Part shown: one piece after another, positions 1-5,250 of the stretch
How the letters are laid out: each line of letters starts with the position of its first letter
How positions within the stretch are numbered: the first letter of the stretch is position 1
DNA from: Clostridiaceae bacterium
Lineage (GTDB): Bacteria; Bacillota_A; Clostridia; Clostridiales; Clostridiaceae
Reading direction: 5' to 3'
NCBI GenBank assembly: GCA_029256485.1
Contig: JAQSXU010000168.1
Coordinates: 1-7,021 of the forward strand
Length of the DNA: 7,021 bases
Program-made: the position numbers and the translations under genes
The notes under the pieces: generated by a model
What the model saw: only the letters and a program-made list of their open reading frames with translations
Told to the model about the DNA's origin: nothing
Database searches by the model: none

Positions 1-1
1 A

Positions 2-16
2 ACTGTAATAGCATAA
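2..16 (+). CDS. possible last codons of an upstream gene (partial)
   Basis: The first bases can be read as Thr-Val-Ile-Ala-stop (ACT GTA ATA GCA TAA). The Big2/DUF11 protein at 1846-3276 ends Ala-Thr-Val-Ile-Leu-stop, and the two ends share nine consecutive bases, AACTGTAAT. Each end is followed within about 65 bases by a hairpin terminator that runs into TTTTAATGT. I infer that a related DUF11-type exported-protein gene may end here. Four codons are far too few to prove it, and the reading frame cannot be tested inside the window. Confidence 0.3.
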   Translation, partial: TVIA

Positions 17-51
17 ATTGACTGAAAAGATAATTAAATATAAAGTTTATG

Positions 52-84
52 AAAGGTACTTGCAAAATGCAGGTATCTTTTAAT
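52..84 (+). terminator. intrinsic terminator of the upstream gene
   Basis: A 12-pair stem (52-63 with 69-80, including two G-U pairs) closes a five-base AAAAT loop. The 3' arm ends in a short T run at 78-81. It would end transcription of a gene lying mostly to the left of the window. The form is like the terminators at 3307-3335 and 6978-7004. Confidence 0.75.
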
Positions 85-125
85 GTTATGATATAATTTG
101 GAAATAAGATATGATAAGAACATTG

Positions 126-153
126 AGGACTTAAATAATAAGGTCCTTTTTTG
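126..153 (+). terminator. second terminator-like hairpin, part of the duplicated leader
   Basis: A seven-pair stem (126-132 with 141-147, one G-U pair) has an eight-base loop and is followed directly by six T residues. It lies about 40 bases after the first terminator and upstream of the lipase promoter. It may insulate the promoter or end a short upstream transcript. An eroded copy with the same T run is at 1638-1665, before the second exported-protein gene. Confidence 0.6.
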
Positions 154-173
154 TTATCTATTTTAAGTAAAAA

Positions 174-261
174 AGTATAAATATGGATAATTAGACATGT
201 AAAAATTTACTAAATTTCTTAGATATAAAGGAATTTGTATTACGATTATTGTTGGATTTAA
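174..261 (+). repeat. duplicated leader block, copy 1
   Basis: This 88-base non-coding block matches 1685-1772 without gaps at 86 of 88 positions; the last 67 bases (195-261) are identical. Weaker similarity continues upstream through the hairpin at 126-153 and downstream through the promoter, dyad, RBS and signal-peptide codons. The block holds a 15-base dyad, AAATTTA-C-TAAATTT, at 203-217 and the presumed -35 element. The high identity in non-coding DNA suggests either recent duplication or gene conversion, or strong regulatory constraint. Confidence 0.95.
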
Positions 262-280
262 CAAATTATTGAATTAATAT
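252..280 (+). promoter_or_regulatory. predicted promoter of the lipase gene
   Basis: TTGGAT (252-257) and TAATAT (275-280) are separated by 17 bases and read as sigma-A-type -35 and -10 boxes. The sister gene has TTGGAT and TAAAAT at the same spacing and position (1763-1791), which supports the call. Transcription would start near 287-288, directly before the GAACGCGCGTTC dyad. Confidence 0.55.
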
Positions 281-289
281 AAATATATA

Positions 290-301
290 GAACGCGCGTT
301 C
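290..301. promoter_or_regulatory. 12-bp perfect dyad, candidate operator (LexA-box-like)
   Basis: GAACGCGCGTTC is a perfect palindrome in a very AT-rich setting, placed at the predicted transcription start. It fits the Gram-positive LexA core GAAC-N4-GTTC. The equivalent site before the sister gene is GAATGCGCATTC, where two substitutions keep the symmetry. The position suits a repressor that blocks initiation. Which protein binds is inference; LexA is the leading candidate for this copy only. Confidence 0.55.
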
Positions 302-337
302 ATTTATTATTAAGTTACATAAAGGAGAGAATGATAA

Positions 338-1465
338 ATGAAAAATTATTTTAAAAAGTTTTGTTTAATGTTTGTTATGGTATTCACAGTTATTAGTGTT
401 GGATTAATTCAAAATGGAACTATGGCTAGTGCGGCTACTAAATATGATGCTAAAACATTGGATACTGGTATCTATTGGTTTGGTAAAGGAAATGTATCTC
501 AAAAATTCGTTTCAGGAGAAAGTAATAAATACTTTGACTCTTCTAAGCCAACTGTTATTTATATTCATGGCTGGCAAAAGGATAAAACAGAAAAGCTATA
601 TAGAGAAATTTTTAATCCTAGTCACAATGATTCTAGTTACGGTGCTGATGTAGATACTGTGAATTATTGGGGTGATAAAGGATGGAATATAGGTATTTTT
701 TACTGGAATCAATTATCCGATGAATCTGAAGTTAAAGATGCAGAAGCTAAAATTTGGACAACTTCTGGATCTAAAGGTATGAGATGGAGAAAAGTTGACG
801 GTAGCTATAATTCAATCAATGTACCTACTGTATCTGCTGCTCAACTTTTTGTAGATGATTATGTAAAAGCTATGAAAAATTTTTCGGGTAGTGAAATAAG
901 ATTGGCAGGTCATTCTTTAGGAAGTCAAATGGTTATAAATGGTGGTATGCTTATCAGTAACTTAGTTGATAGTGGAACAATTAGCAGTAATATTTTACCT
1001 GATAGAATATGTTTGCTAGATCCATTCTGGTCAAAGGGTGAAAAATCTTATTTAGGCAACAAATGGACTGGGGAAGTTAGCCGTAATTATGTCACATCAT
1101 TAAAAACAAAAGGTGTTGTTTTTGAACAATATAAGTCAAGTAATATAAATGATCTATGGATTGGAGATAGTAATGACGGAATGAAACAGTTAACTGCTTT
1201 TATAGATGTTTATCCTGATTATACTGGTCTGATAAACCAAGCTTCTAAACATGGAGCGTCAAGAGATTTATATTTCTATTCAATGGGATTTGATGCTCCA
1301 GCCGAAATGGTAAATGGAGTTGATACTGGAAATGATGCAGGATATGCGCCTACTAGTACTTCAAGAATACTTGAAATGATGAATTCAAAATATAAGTGGA
1401 CACAAAATGCTGGAAAATCTACAAATACTCCTGCTGATGATAATTTCAATAAAACTAGTAAATAA
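338..1465 (+). CDS. secreted lipase-like alpha/beta hydrolase
   Basis: A 375-residue exported protein, predicted to hydrolyse ester bonds of lipids outside the cell. Residues 1-32 form a signal peptide: Lys-rich start, hydrophobic core, and an Ala-Ser-Ala site before Ala33. The mature part has the pattern of the pancreatic-lipase-type fold: an oxyanion-hole HGW at 77-79, the nucleophile elbow GHSLG at 191-195 (Ser193), a probable acid Asp228 in LLDP, and a probable base His305 followed by SRDLYFYS, like the H-x-RS-x-x-YY region of those lipases. An AGGAG at 323-327, ten bases before the ATG, supports this start. The gene has its own promoter and terminator. Its leader and signal peptide are shared with the next gene, but the mature proteins are unrelated. 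No C-terminal anchor is seen, so release into the medium is likely. The exact substrate (triglyceride, phospholipid or other ester) cannot be read from the sequence. Confidence 0.85.
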   Translation: MKNYFKKFCLMFVMVFTVISVGLIQNGTMASAATKYDAKTLDTGIYWFGKGNVSQKFVSGESNKYFDSSKPTVIYIHGWQKDKTEKLYREIFNPSHNDSSYGADVDTVNYWGDKGWNIGIFYWNQLSDESEVKDAEAKIWTTSGSKGMRWRKVDGSYNSINVPTVSAAQLFVDDYVKAMKNFSGSEIRLAGHSLGSQMVINGGMLISNLVDSGTISSNILPDRICLLDPFWSKGEKSYLGNKWTGEVSRNYVTSLKTKGVVFEQYKSSNINDLWIGDSNDGMKQLTAFIDVYPDYTGLINQASKHGASRDLYFYSMGFDAPAEMVNGVDTGNDAGYAPTSTSRILEMMNSKYKWTQNAGKSTNTPADDNFNKTSK

Positions 1466-1490
1466 AAATATTTATAGTAGATCATATTAA

Positions 1491-1524
1491 TTAACCACTA
1501 CAAAATTGTAGTGGTTAAGATTTT
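1491..1524 (+). terminator. terminator of the lipase gene
   Basis: A perfect 11-pair stem (1491-1501 with 1508-1518) closes a six-base AAAATT loop and is followed by GATTTT. It begins 25 bases after the lipase stop codon and separates this gene from the next one. Confidence 0.85.
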
Positions 1525-1637
1525 GGGCATCAAATCATTACAAGTTAAATATGAATAGCACTGCTCACATAAGTGCAGTAATAAATGCTACAGCATAGGA
1601 AAATAGGATGTACAAGTAAATAAGTGTATATAAAAAT
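1525..1637. other. intergenic stretch with no recognised gene
   Basis: I see no credible coding region between the lipase terminator and the duplicated leader of the next gene. A weak, bulged hairpin (ACTG/CAGT outer arms) lies at 1560-1579 and has no T run. From about 1597 onward there is loose similarity to about 100-125 of the window, so the duplicated unit probably begins here. Confidence 0.5.
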
Positions 1638-1665
1638 AAAGGCTTGAATAAAAAGTCCTTTTTTG
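1638..1665 (+). terminator. eroded copy of the leader hairpin
   Basis: This is the counterpart of the hairpin at 126-153. A stem of five pairs (1641-1645 with 1653-1657, one G-U) is followed by an A-C mismatch and two more A-T pairs, and the six-T run at 1659-1664 is kept. The stem is weaker than in copy 1 and termination may be inefficient. Confidence 0.35.
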
Positions 1666-1684
1666 TATCTGTTTAAAATGAAAT

Positions 1685-1772
1685 AGTATAAATATGGATA
1701 ATAATACATGTAAAAATTTACTAAATTTCTTAGATATAAAGGAATTTGTATTACGATTATTGTTGGATTTAA
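1685..1772 (+). repeat. duplicated leader block, copy 2
   Basis: This is the partner of 174-261, with only two mismatches in 88 bases and no gaps. It holds the same AAATTTA-C-TAAATTT dyad (1714-1728) and the same -35 box. After it come 28 more divergent bases, the same length as in copy 1, and then the GAATGCGCATTC dyad. Confidence 0.95.
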
Positions 1773-1791
1773 TTGGTATTAGAACTAAAAT
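1763..1791 (+). promoter_or_regulatory. predicted promoter of the Big2/DUF11 gene
   Basis: TTGGAT (1763-1768), a 17-base spacer and TAAAAT (1786-1791) occupy the same place as the predicted promoter of the lipase gene. The -10 region has changed more than the block around the -35 but remains promoter-like. Confidence 0.55.
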
Positions 1792-1800
1792 AAACATAAG

Positions 1801-1812
1801 GAATGCGCATTC
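1801..1812. promoter_or_regulatory. 12-bp perfect dyad, sister of the site at 290-301
   Basis: GAATGCGCATTC is a perfect palindrome at the predicted transcription start. It differs from GAACGCGCGTTC by a C-to-T and a matching G-to-A change, so symmetry is kept. The changed bases are the inner positions of the LexA half-sites, so this copy no longer fits GAAC-N4-GTTC. It may bind a different dimeric regulator or bind LexA weakly. Confidence 0.5.
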
Positions 1813-1845
1813 ATTTATTATTGAAAATAAGGGAGAGAATGATAA

Positions 1846-3276
1846 ATGAAAAATTACTTTAAACAGTTTAGTATAATGTTTGTGATGGCTTTAGCCATTA
1901 TTGGAATTGGAATGATATATGGTGGAAATGGTGCTAATGCAGCTACTGTTGGACAACAGTTAACATCCCCTGAAAGTGGATGGCAAAGAATTGATGACAC
2001 AAATAATAAAATAAGATATATTGGAAGTTGGAAATATTGGCCAGCAGGAGATTCACATTCTAGTGGAGATTATGATAAAACTGCTCATACTAATAGCCTA
2101 ATTAATGATAACATAAAATTTAAATTTAAAGGTTCAAAGATTAGAATAATTGCTGAGAATAGGGCTGATTCATATTATGCTAATAATGAGGTATATATAG
2201 ATGGAGTTAGTGTTGGCAATTTCAGAAGTGATGATTACTCAAAGGTTACTAATAATTATACTGGAATGATTCTTCAATTTGAAAAAAGTGGTTTAGACTT
2301 TACAGAACATGATGTTGAAATTATATGTGAAAGAAGTTCATATTGGTATTTTGATGCAATAGATATTGATAATAACGGAATGCTAATAACATATGATGAA
2401 TCAATAACATTAGATAAGTCAACAATCAATTTAAATGTAGGTGATTCACAACAATTAACAGCAACAACAACACCAGCTGGTGCTACAGTAACATGGACAT
2501 CAGATAACACTAGTATAGCACCTGTAAATCCTACTACAGGTGAAGTTACAGGAATAAGTGTAGGAACTTGTACAATAACAGCAACAACAGCTGATGGCTT
2601 AACAGCTAAATGCATTGTTACTGTGGCTAAAGAAAATAAGTCGATTTCATTAAATAAGACATCTACAAATTTAATAATAAATGATTCAGAAACTTTAATA
2701 GCAACGACAACTCCAGCAGGAGCACAAGTAACATGGAAATCAAGTGATCCTTCAATTGCAACAGTAGATTCAAATGGAAAAGTGACAGCTATAGGAGCAG
2801 GGACGGCAACAATAACAGCTACAACATTAGATGGAAGCAATTTAAGTGCATCATGTTTAGTAACTGTAGCACCAAAAGGAAATGATCCAACACCATCAGA
2901 TTCAGAGTACATAACTAATATTGCTCATGCCAAAGGTACCAATACCAATAACCCTGGTGGAGAAGTTACGATTATATTTCATGGAACAGCTGATACTACC
3001 TTGAGTGTAGTAAAGACAGCAGATGTAAAAGACGTATGGATTGGAGATAATTTTACATATACTCTTGTAATAACTAATACTGGTACAAAAACAGCTAAAG
3101 CAGTAGTATTAAATGATCCAGCACCAAATCATATTGATTTTAATGTTAGTGGAGTAACAACTACTCAAGGAAGTGTTGATTCAAGTTCAACATCTAAAAA
3201 TATTATAGTTAATGTTGGAGATATACTACCTGGAGGAACAGTAACAATTAAAATACCTGCAACTGTAATTCTTTAA
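1846..3276 (+). CDS. secreted beta-sandwich, Big2 x2 and DUF11 protein
   Basis: A 476-residue exported protein made only of beta-rich modules. Residues 1-32 are a signal peptide ending Ala-Asn-Ala. Residues about 35-180 form a Trp/Tyr-rich module (start SPESGWQRIDD, end YFDAIDID) of a type I associate with clostridial exoproteins and that looks like a galactose-binding-type beta-sandwich. Two Big2 immunoglobulin-like domains follow (about 186-260 and 266-341), each with TATTTPAGA and VTW motifs. After a Pro/Asp/Asn linker comes a DUF11 domain at about 384-476. Residues 355-382 resemble the tail of another DUF11 repeat. There is no catalytic motif, LPXTG motif, SLH domain or membrane anchor, so a binding or adhesive role at the cell surface or in the medium is inference. 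The start is fixed by GGGAGAG at 1831-1837. Leader and signal peptide are shared with the lipase gene upstream. Confidence 0.85.
   Translation: MKNYFKQFSIMFVMALAIIGIGMIYGGNGANAATVGQQLTSPESGWQRIDDTNNKIRYIGSWKYWPAGDSHSSGDYDKTAHTNSLINDNIKFKFKGSKIRIIAENRADSYYANNEVYIDGVSVGNFRSDDYSKVTNNYTGMILQFEKSGLDFTEHDVEIICERSSYWYFDAIDIDNNGMLITYDESITLDKSTINLNVGDSQQLTATTTPAGATVTWTSDNTSIAPVNPTTGEVTGISVGTCTITATTADGLTAKCIVTVAKENKSISLNKTSTNLIINDSETLIATTTPAGAQVTWKSSDPSIATVDSNGKVTAIGAGTATITATTLDGSNLSASCLVTVAPKGNDPTPSDSEYITNIAHAKGTNTNNPGGEVTIIFHGTADTTLSVVKTADVKDVWIGDNFTYTLVITNTGTKTAKAVVLNDPAPNHIDFNVSGVTTTQGSVDSSSTSKNIIVNVGDILPGGTVTIKIPATVIL
2401..2868 (+). repeat. tandem Big2 domain repeat within the gene
   Basis: The segments 2401-2625 and 2641-2868 encode two related domains in tandem. 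Both carry the TATTTPAGA, VTW, GxVT and TITATT signatures at matching positions. They are similar in protein and moderately similar in DNA, so the duplication is not recent. The segment is rich in ACA and GCA codons because of its Thr and Ala content. Confidence 0.8.
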
Positions 3277-3306
3277 TTAAAAAAGTAATTCAATATTATA
3301 ATACGG

Positions 3307-3335
3307 GGCACTTACAGAAAATGTAAGTGCCTTTT
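3307..3335 (+). terminator. terminator of the Big2/DUF11 gene
   Basis: A perfect ten-pair stem (GGCACTTACA at 3307-3316 with 3322-3331) closes a GAAAA loop, followed by TTTT. It lies 30 bases after the stop codon. Its sequence and the following AATGT resemble the terminator at 52-84. Confidence 0.9.
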
Positions 3336-3363
3336 AATGTCAGTCCAAATAGAAAAAATAAAT

Positions 3364-3477
3364 GTTTTAGCCTAAATAAATCTGCATATATTTCATAATA
3401 AATATTTGCAGAACTGAATTTTATGTACATAGAATTTACTTTTACATATGGAGTTTAACTTTTCGTTTTAGCCTAAA
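3364..3477. repeat. 13-base repeat pair flanking an imperfect inverted repeat
   Basis: GTTTTAGCCTAAA occurs at 3364-3376 and again at 3465-3477. Each copy is itself a dyad (TTTAG-C-CTAAA), so it reads as both a direct and an inverted repeat. Between them, 3381-3412 forms a stem of six pairs, one mismatch and six pairs with a CATAAT loop and no T run. No coding region is seen. It may be a pair of operator sites for an unknown regulator, or a small decayed element. Confidence 0.55.
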
Positions 3478-3500
3478 ATGAATTTAACTATTATTTTAAC

Positions 3501-3529
3501 TTTACAACAGAACAGTTGTTCTTTATAAT
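3501..3529 (+). promoter_or_regulatory. sigma-A-type promoter of dinB
   Basis: TTTACA (3501-3506) and TATAAT (3524-3529) are separated by 17 bases, close to the consensus. Transcription would begin near 3536 and give an untranslated leader of about 25 bases before the ATG at 3561. A perfect LexA box fills most of the spacer. Confidence 0.8.
3509..3522. promoter_or_regulatory. LexA box 1 at the dinB promoter
   Basis: AGAACAGTTGTTCT has six-base inverted arms around GT and matches the Gram-positive SOS box core GAAC-N4-GTTC. It sits between the -35 and -10 boxes, where bound LexA would block RNA polymerase. Together with the Y-family polymerase gene this makes SOS control of the unit very likely. 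Confidence 0.8.
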
Positions 3530-3535
3530 GATAAC

Positions 3536-3549
3536 AGAACAAATGTTTG
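3536..3549. promoter_or_regulatory. LexA box 2, near-consensus, at the dinB start site
   Basis: AGAACAAATGTTTG carries GAAC-N4-GTTT, one base from the full GAAC-N4-GTTC core. It begins at the predicted transcription start, 14 bases after the end of box 1. The centres are 27 bases apart, so two dimers could sit side by side and tighten repression. Confidence 0.55.
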
Positions 3550-3560
3550 GAGTTGGTTAT

Positions 3561-4838
3561 ATGTTTGATGAGAATGCGTTTAATAATAAAGAAAAAATAA
3601 TATTTCACATTGATGTAAATTCAGCCTATCTATCATGGACAGCAGTTAAGCTTTTGCAGTATGGGGATGAGAGTGTAATTGATATCAGAGAAATACCTTC
3701 AGTGATTGGAGGGAGTGAGGAAAATAGGCATGGAATAATATTAGCAGCTTCTATTCCTGCAAAGAAATATGGAATTAAAACGGGTGAACCAATATATTCT
3801 GCAAGGCTCAAATGTAGAGAGCTTGTAGTTTATCCTCCAGATTACAATTGGTATGTAAAAGCAAGTAATGCACTTTATGAATTACTTTGTGAATATTCTC
3901 CTAATATTCAAAGGTACAGCATAGATGAATGCTTTATGGATTGCAGTCATTTTAAAGAAAATTATAAAAGAATGGCAATGAAGATAAAAATGAGAATAAA
4001 TGAAGAGCTTGGTTTTAAAGTTAACATTGGAATATCTACAAACAAATTGCTTGCAAAAATGGCTGGTGATTTTAAGCCAAAAGATTGTATTCATACTTTA
4101 TTTAAAGAAGAAATGGCTGAAAAGATGTGGCCGCTGCCAGTAGAAGAACTTTTTATGGTAGGTCGTGCAAGTGCGGCTAAACTTCATAAATTTAATATCA
4201 ATACAATAGGAGAATTGGCTAAAACAGATTTGAAATTTTTAATAAGTAAATTACATTCTCATGGAAAGTTAATTTATGAATATGCAAATGGAATAGATAA
4301 TTCAGAGGTAAGAAAATCTAATTATTTAGAAGTTAAGGGAATAGGAAATTCAACTACAATTGCTTATGATGTTGAAACAATGGAGCAAGCATTAAAGGTG
4401 CTTTTATCCTTAACAGAAAGTGTGGCTAAAAGGCTTAGAGAAAATAACAGTCTTTGCAGGCTTGTAGCCATAAGTGTTAAAACAAATCAATTTGCTTATT
4501 ATTCTCACCAAAAGCCATTAGTCAGCTGTACTGATTCAACAATTGCAATTTTTGAAGGAGTAAAGGCAGCTTTTAAAGAGGTTTGGAGAGGTGAAAAGAT
4601 AAGGCAATTAGGAGTTAGAGTAACGAAACTCACCAGTAATGAATATTGCCAACAAACCTTATTTGATTTTGAAAAAAATGAAAAGGAGAGAAAACTGGAT
4701 AAGACCTTAGATGCTTTAAGGAATAAATATGGCAAAGACTCAGTTATGAGATCAACATTTTTACATTCAGGTGTAAAGCCACTAGATGGTGGTACCGGTT
4801 CAGATCAGTATTATCCAATGATGAGTAGCTTATTGTAA
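3561..4838 (+). CDS. dinB: Y-family translesion DNA polymerase (DinB/Pol IV type)
   Basis: A 425-residue error-prone polymerase that copies past damaged bases in the cytoplasm. Metal-binding acids are Asp18 in HIDVNSAYLSW and Asp122-Glu123 in SIDECFMD; Tyr23 is at the usual steric-gate position. GISTNKLLAKMAGDFKPKD (157-175) is the conserved palm signature, LPVEELFMVGRASAAKL (192-208) the thumb helix-hairpin-helix, and residues about 255-355 the little finger. QQTLFDF (364-370) resembles the sliding-clamp-binding motif, and the conserved LRNKYGKDSVMRS closes the family core. Length is normal. I place the start at the ATG of 3561, which has GGAG at 3549-3552 eight bases upstream. An in-frame TTG at 3516 lies before the -10 box and cannot be in the message; the ATG at 3528 overlaps the -10 box. 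Two LexA boxes point to SOS induction. A small gene follows in the same unit. Confidence 0.93.
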   Translation: MFDENAFNNKEKIIFHIDVNSAYLSWTAVKLLQYGDESVIDIREIPSVIGGSEENRHGIILAASIPAKKYGIKTGEPIYSARLKCRELVVYPPDYNWYVKASNALYELLCEYSPNIQRYSIDECFMDCSHFKENYKRMAMKIKMRINEELGFKVNIGISTNKLLAKMAGDFKPKDCIHTLFKEEMAEKMWPLPVEELFMVGRASAAKLHKFNINTIGELAKTDLKFLISKLHSHGKLIYEYANGIDNSEVRKSNYLEVKGIGNSTTIAYDVETMEQALKVLLSLTESVAKRLRENNSLCRLVAISVKTNQFAYYSHQKPLVSCTDSTIAIFEGVKAAFKEVWRGEKIRQLGVRVTKLTSNEYCQQTLFDFEKNEKERKLDKTLDALRNKYGKDSVMRSTFLHSGVKPLDGGTGSDQYYPMMSSLL

Positions 4839-4852
4839 GGGAAGTGCAAAGG

Positions 4853-5113
4853 ATGAAGGTTGTTTCTAAGGAAATAGAAATGATAGCTTATTTTAAAAGT
4901 GGAGGTAAAATAGCTCCAATAAAATTTAGAATAGAAGAAGATAACAAATGGAAAGTGATAAAAGTAGATAGAATAATAAGTATGGATTTAGAAAAATTAT
5001 GTGGGAATAAACTGCTGGTTTATACTTGCAGCGCGGTTATAGAGGGAACAGAAAGAATATTTGAAATCAAGTATGATATTGAAAAGTGTAAATGGATACT
5101 TTATAAAATATAA
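4853..5113 (+). CDS. small conserved-type protein downstream of dinB, function unknown
   Basis: An 86-residue basic protein that I do not recognise with certainty. It has no signal peptide or membrane segment and appears all-beta: alternating strands such as PIKFRIEE, KWKVIKVDRI, LLVYTCSAVI and RIFEIKYDIE, ending KWILYKI. That layout (a W-x-V strand near the start, then an F/YE-x-x-YD turn and a final W-strand) recalls the small DUF6504 proteins encoded beside Pol IV genes in other bacteria, but this is only a resemblance. AAGGGA at 4837-4842, ten bases upstream, favours the ATG at 4853 over an in-frame GTG at 4844, which sits only two bases from it. The gap to dinB is 14 bases with no terminator, so the pair is probably co-transcribed under LexA control. 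An accessory role in translesion synthesis is inference. Confidence 0.75.
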   Translation: MKVVSKEIEMIAYFKSGGKIAPIKFRIEEDNKWKVIKVDRIISMDLEKLCGNKLLVYTCSAVIEGTERIFEIKYDIEKCKWILYKI

Positions 5114-5125
5114 ATATCCAATATG

Positions 5126-5162
5126 AAGAATGATCTATTCACCCTAGTAGATCATTCTTTTT
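5126..5162 (+). terminator. terminator of the dinB operon
   Basis: A perfect 12-pair stem (5126-5137 with 5148-5159) closes a ten-base loop, TTCACCCTAG, and runs into five T residues at 5158-5162. It starts 13 bases after the stop codon of the small gene, so dinB and that gene form a two-gene unit. Confidence 0.9.
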
Positions 5163-5190
5163 ATTTAGTTTTAATAGGGTTTATTTATAT

Positions 5191-5218
5191 TTTAGAAAAA
5201 ACAAATTTAGGTTATAAT
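5191..5218 (+). promoter_or_regulatory. predicted promoter of the AAA-ATPase-like gene
   Basis: TATAAT at 5213-5218 is a perfect -10 box. The best -35 is TTTAGA at 5191-5196 with a 16-base spacer, which is only a moderate match. The untranslated leader would be about 25 bases. I see no clear operator around it. Confidence 0.55.
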
Positions 5219-5250
5219 AAAATAAGTTAAGATGAGAGGTGAAGAAATAA

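Noticed and set aside
92..97. TATAAT before the hairpin at 126-153, as a promoter for a very short RNA
   Set aside because: No -35 element lies at a workable distance and the second leader copy lacks the box.
203..217. AAATTTACTAAATTT as a CodY box
   Set aside because: It matches the CodY consensus at only about 10 of 15 positions, and AT-rich clostridial DNA gives such matches by chance. I keep it only as an unassigned dyad.
331..354. Seven-codon frame (ATG at 331) overlapping the lipase start, also present at 1839
   Set aside because: It lies only two bases downstream of the Shine-Dalgarno core, is poorly spaced, and its conservation is explained by the conserved RBS and start region.
1560..1579. 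Hairpin between the lipase terminator and the second leader
   Set aside because: The stem is short and bulged, has no T run, and has no counterpart in the first leader copy, so a regulatory RNA or terminator is not supported.
2274..2912. Long open frame on the minus strand (212 codons) opposite the Big2 region
   Set aside because: It is the mirror of a Thr/Ala-rich repeat-coding segment with few stop-forming triplets, has no convincing RBS or recognisable family, and the plus-strand domains fully explain the sequence.
1148..3051. Shared short phrase D-x-WIGD in both exported proteins (residues 272-277 and 396-401)
   Set aside because: The surrounding residues and DNA do not align, so it is most likely coincidence rather than a shared domain.
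3516..3560. Upstream extension of dinB starting at TTG 3516
   Set aside because: It begins inside the LexA box and before the -10 element, so it cannot be on the mRNA from this promoter; ATG 3561 has a properly spaced GGAG.
4844..4852. GTG start at 4844 for the small gene after dinB
   Set aside because: AAGGGA ends only one base before it, too close for use as an RBS; ATG 4853 has ten bases of spacing.
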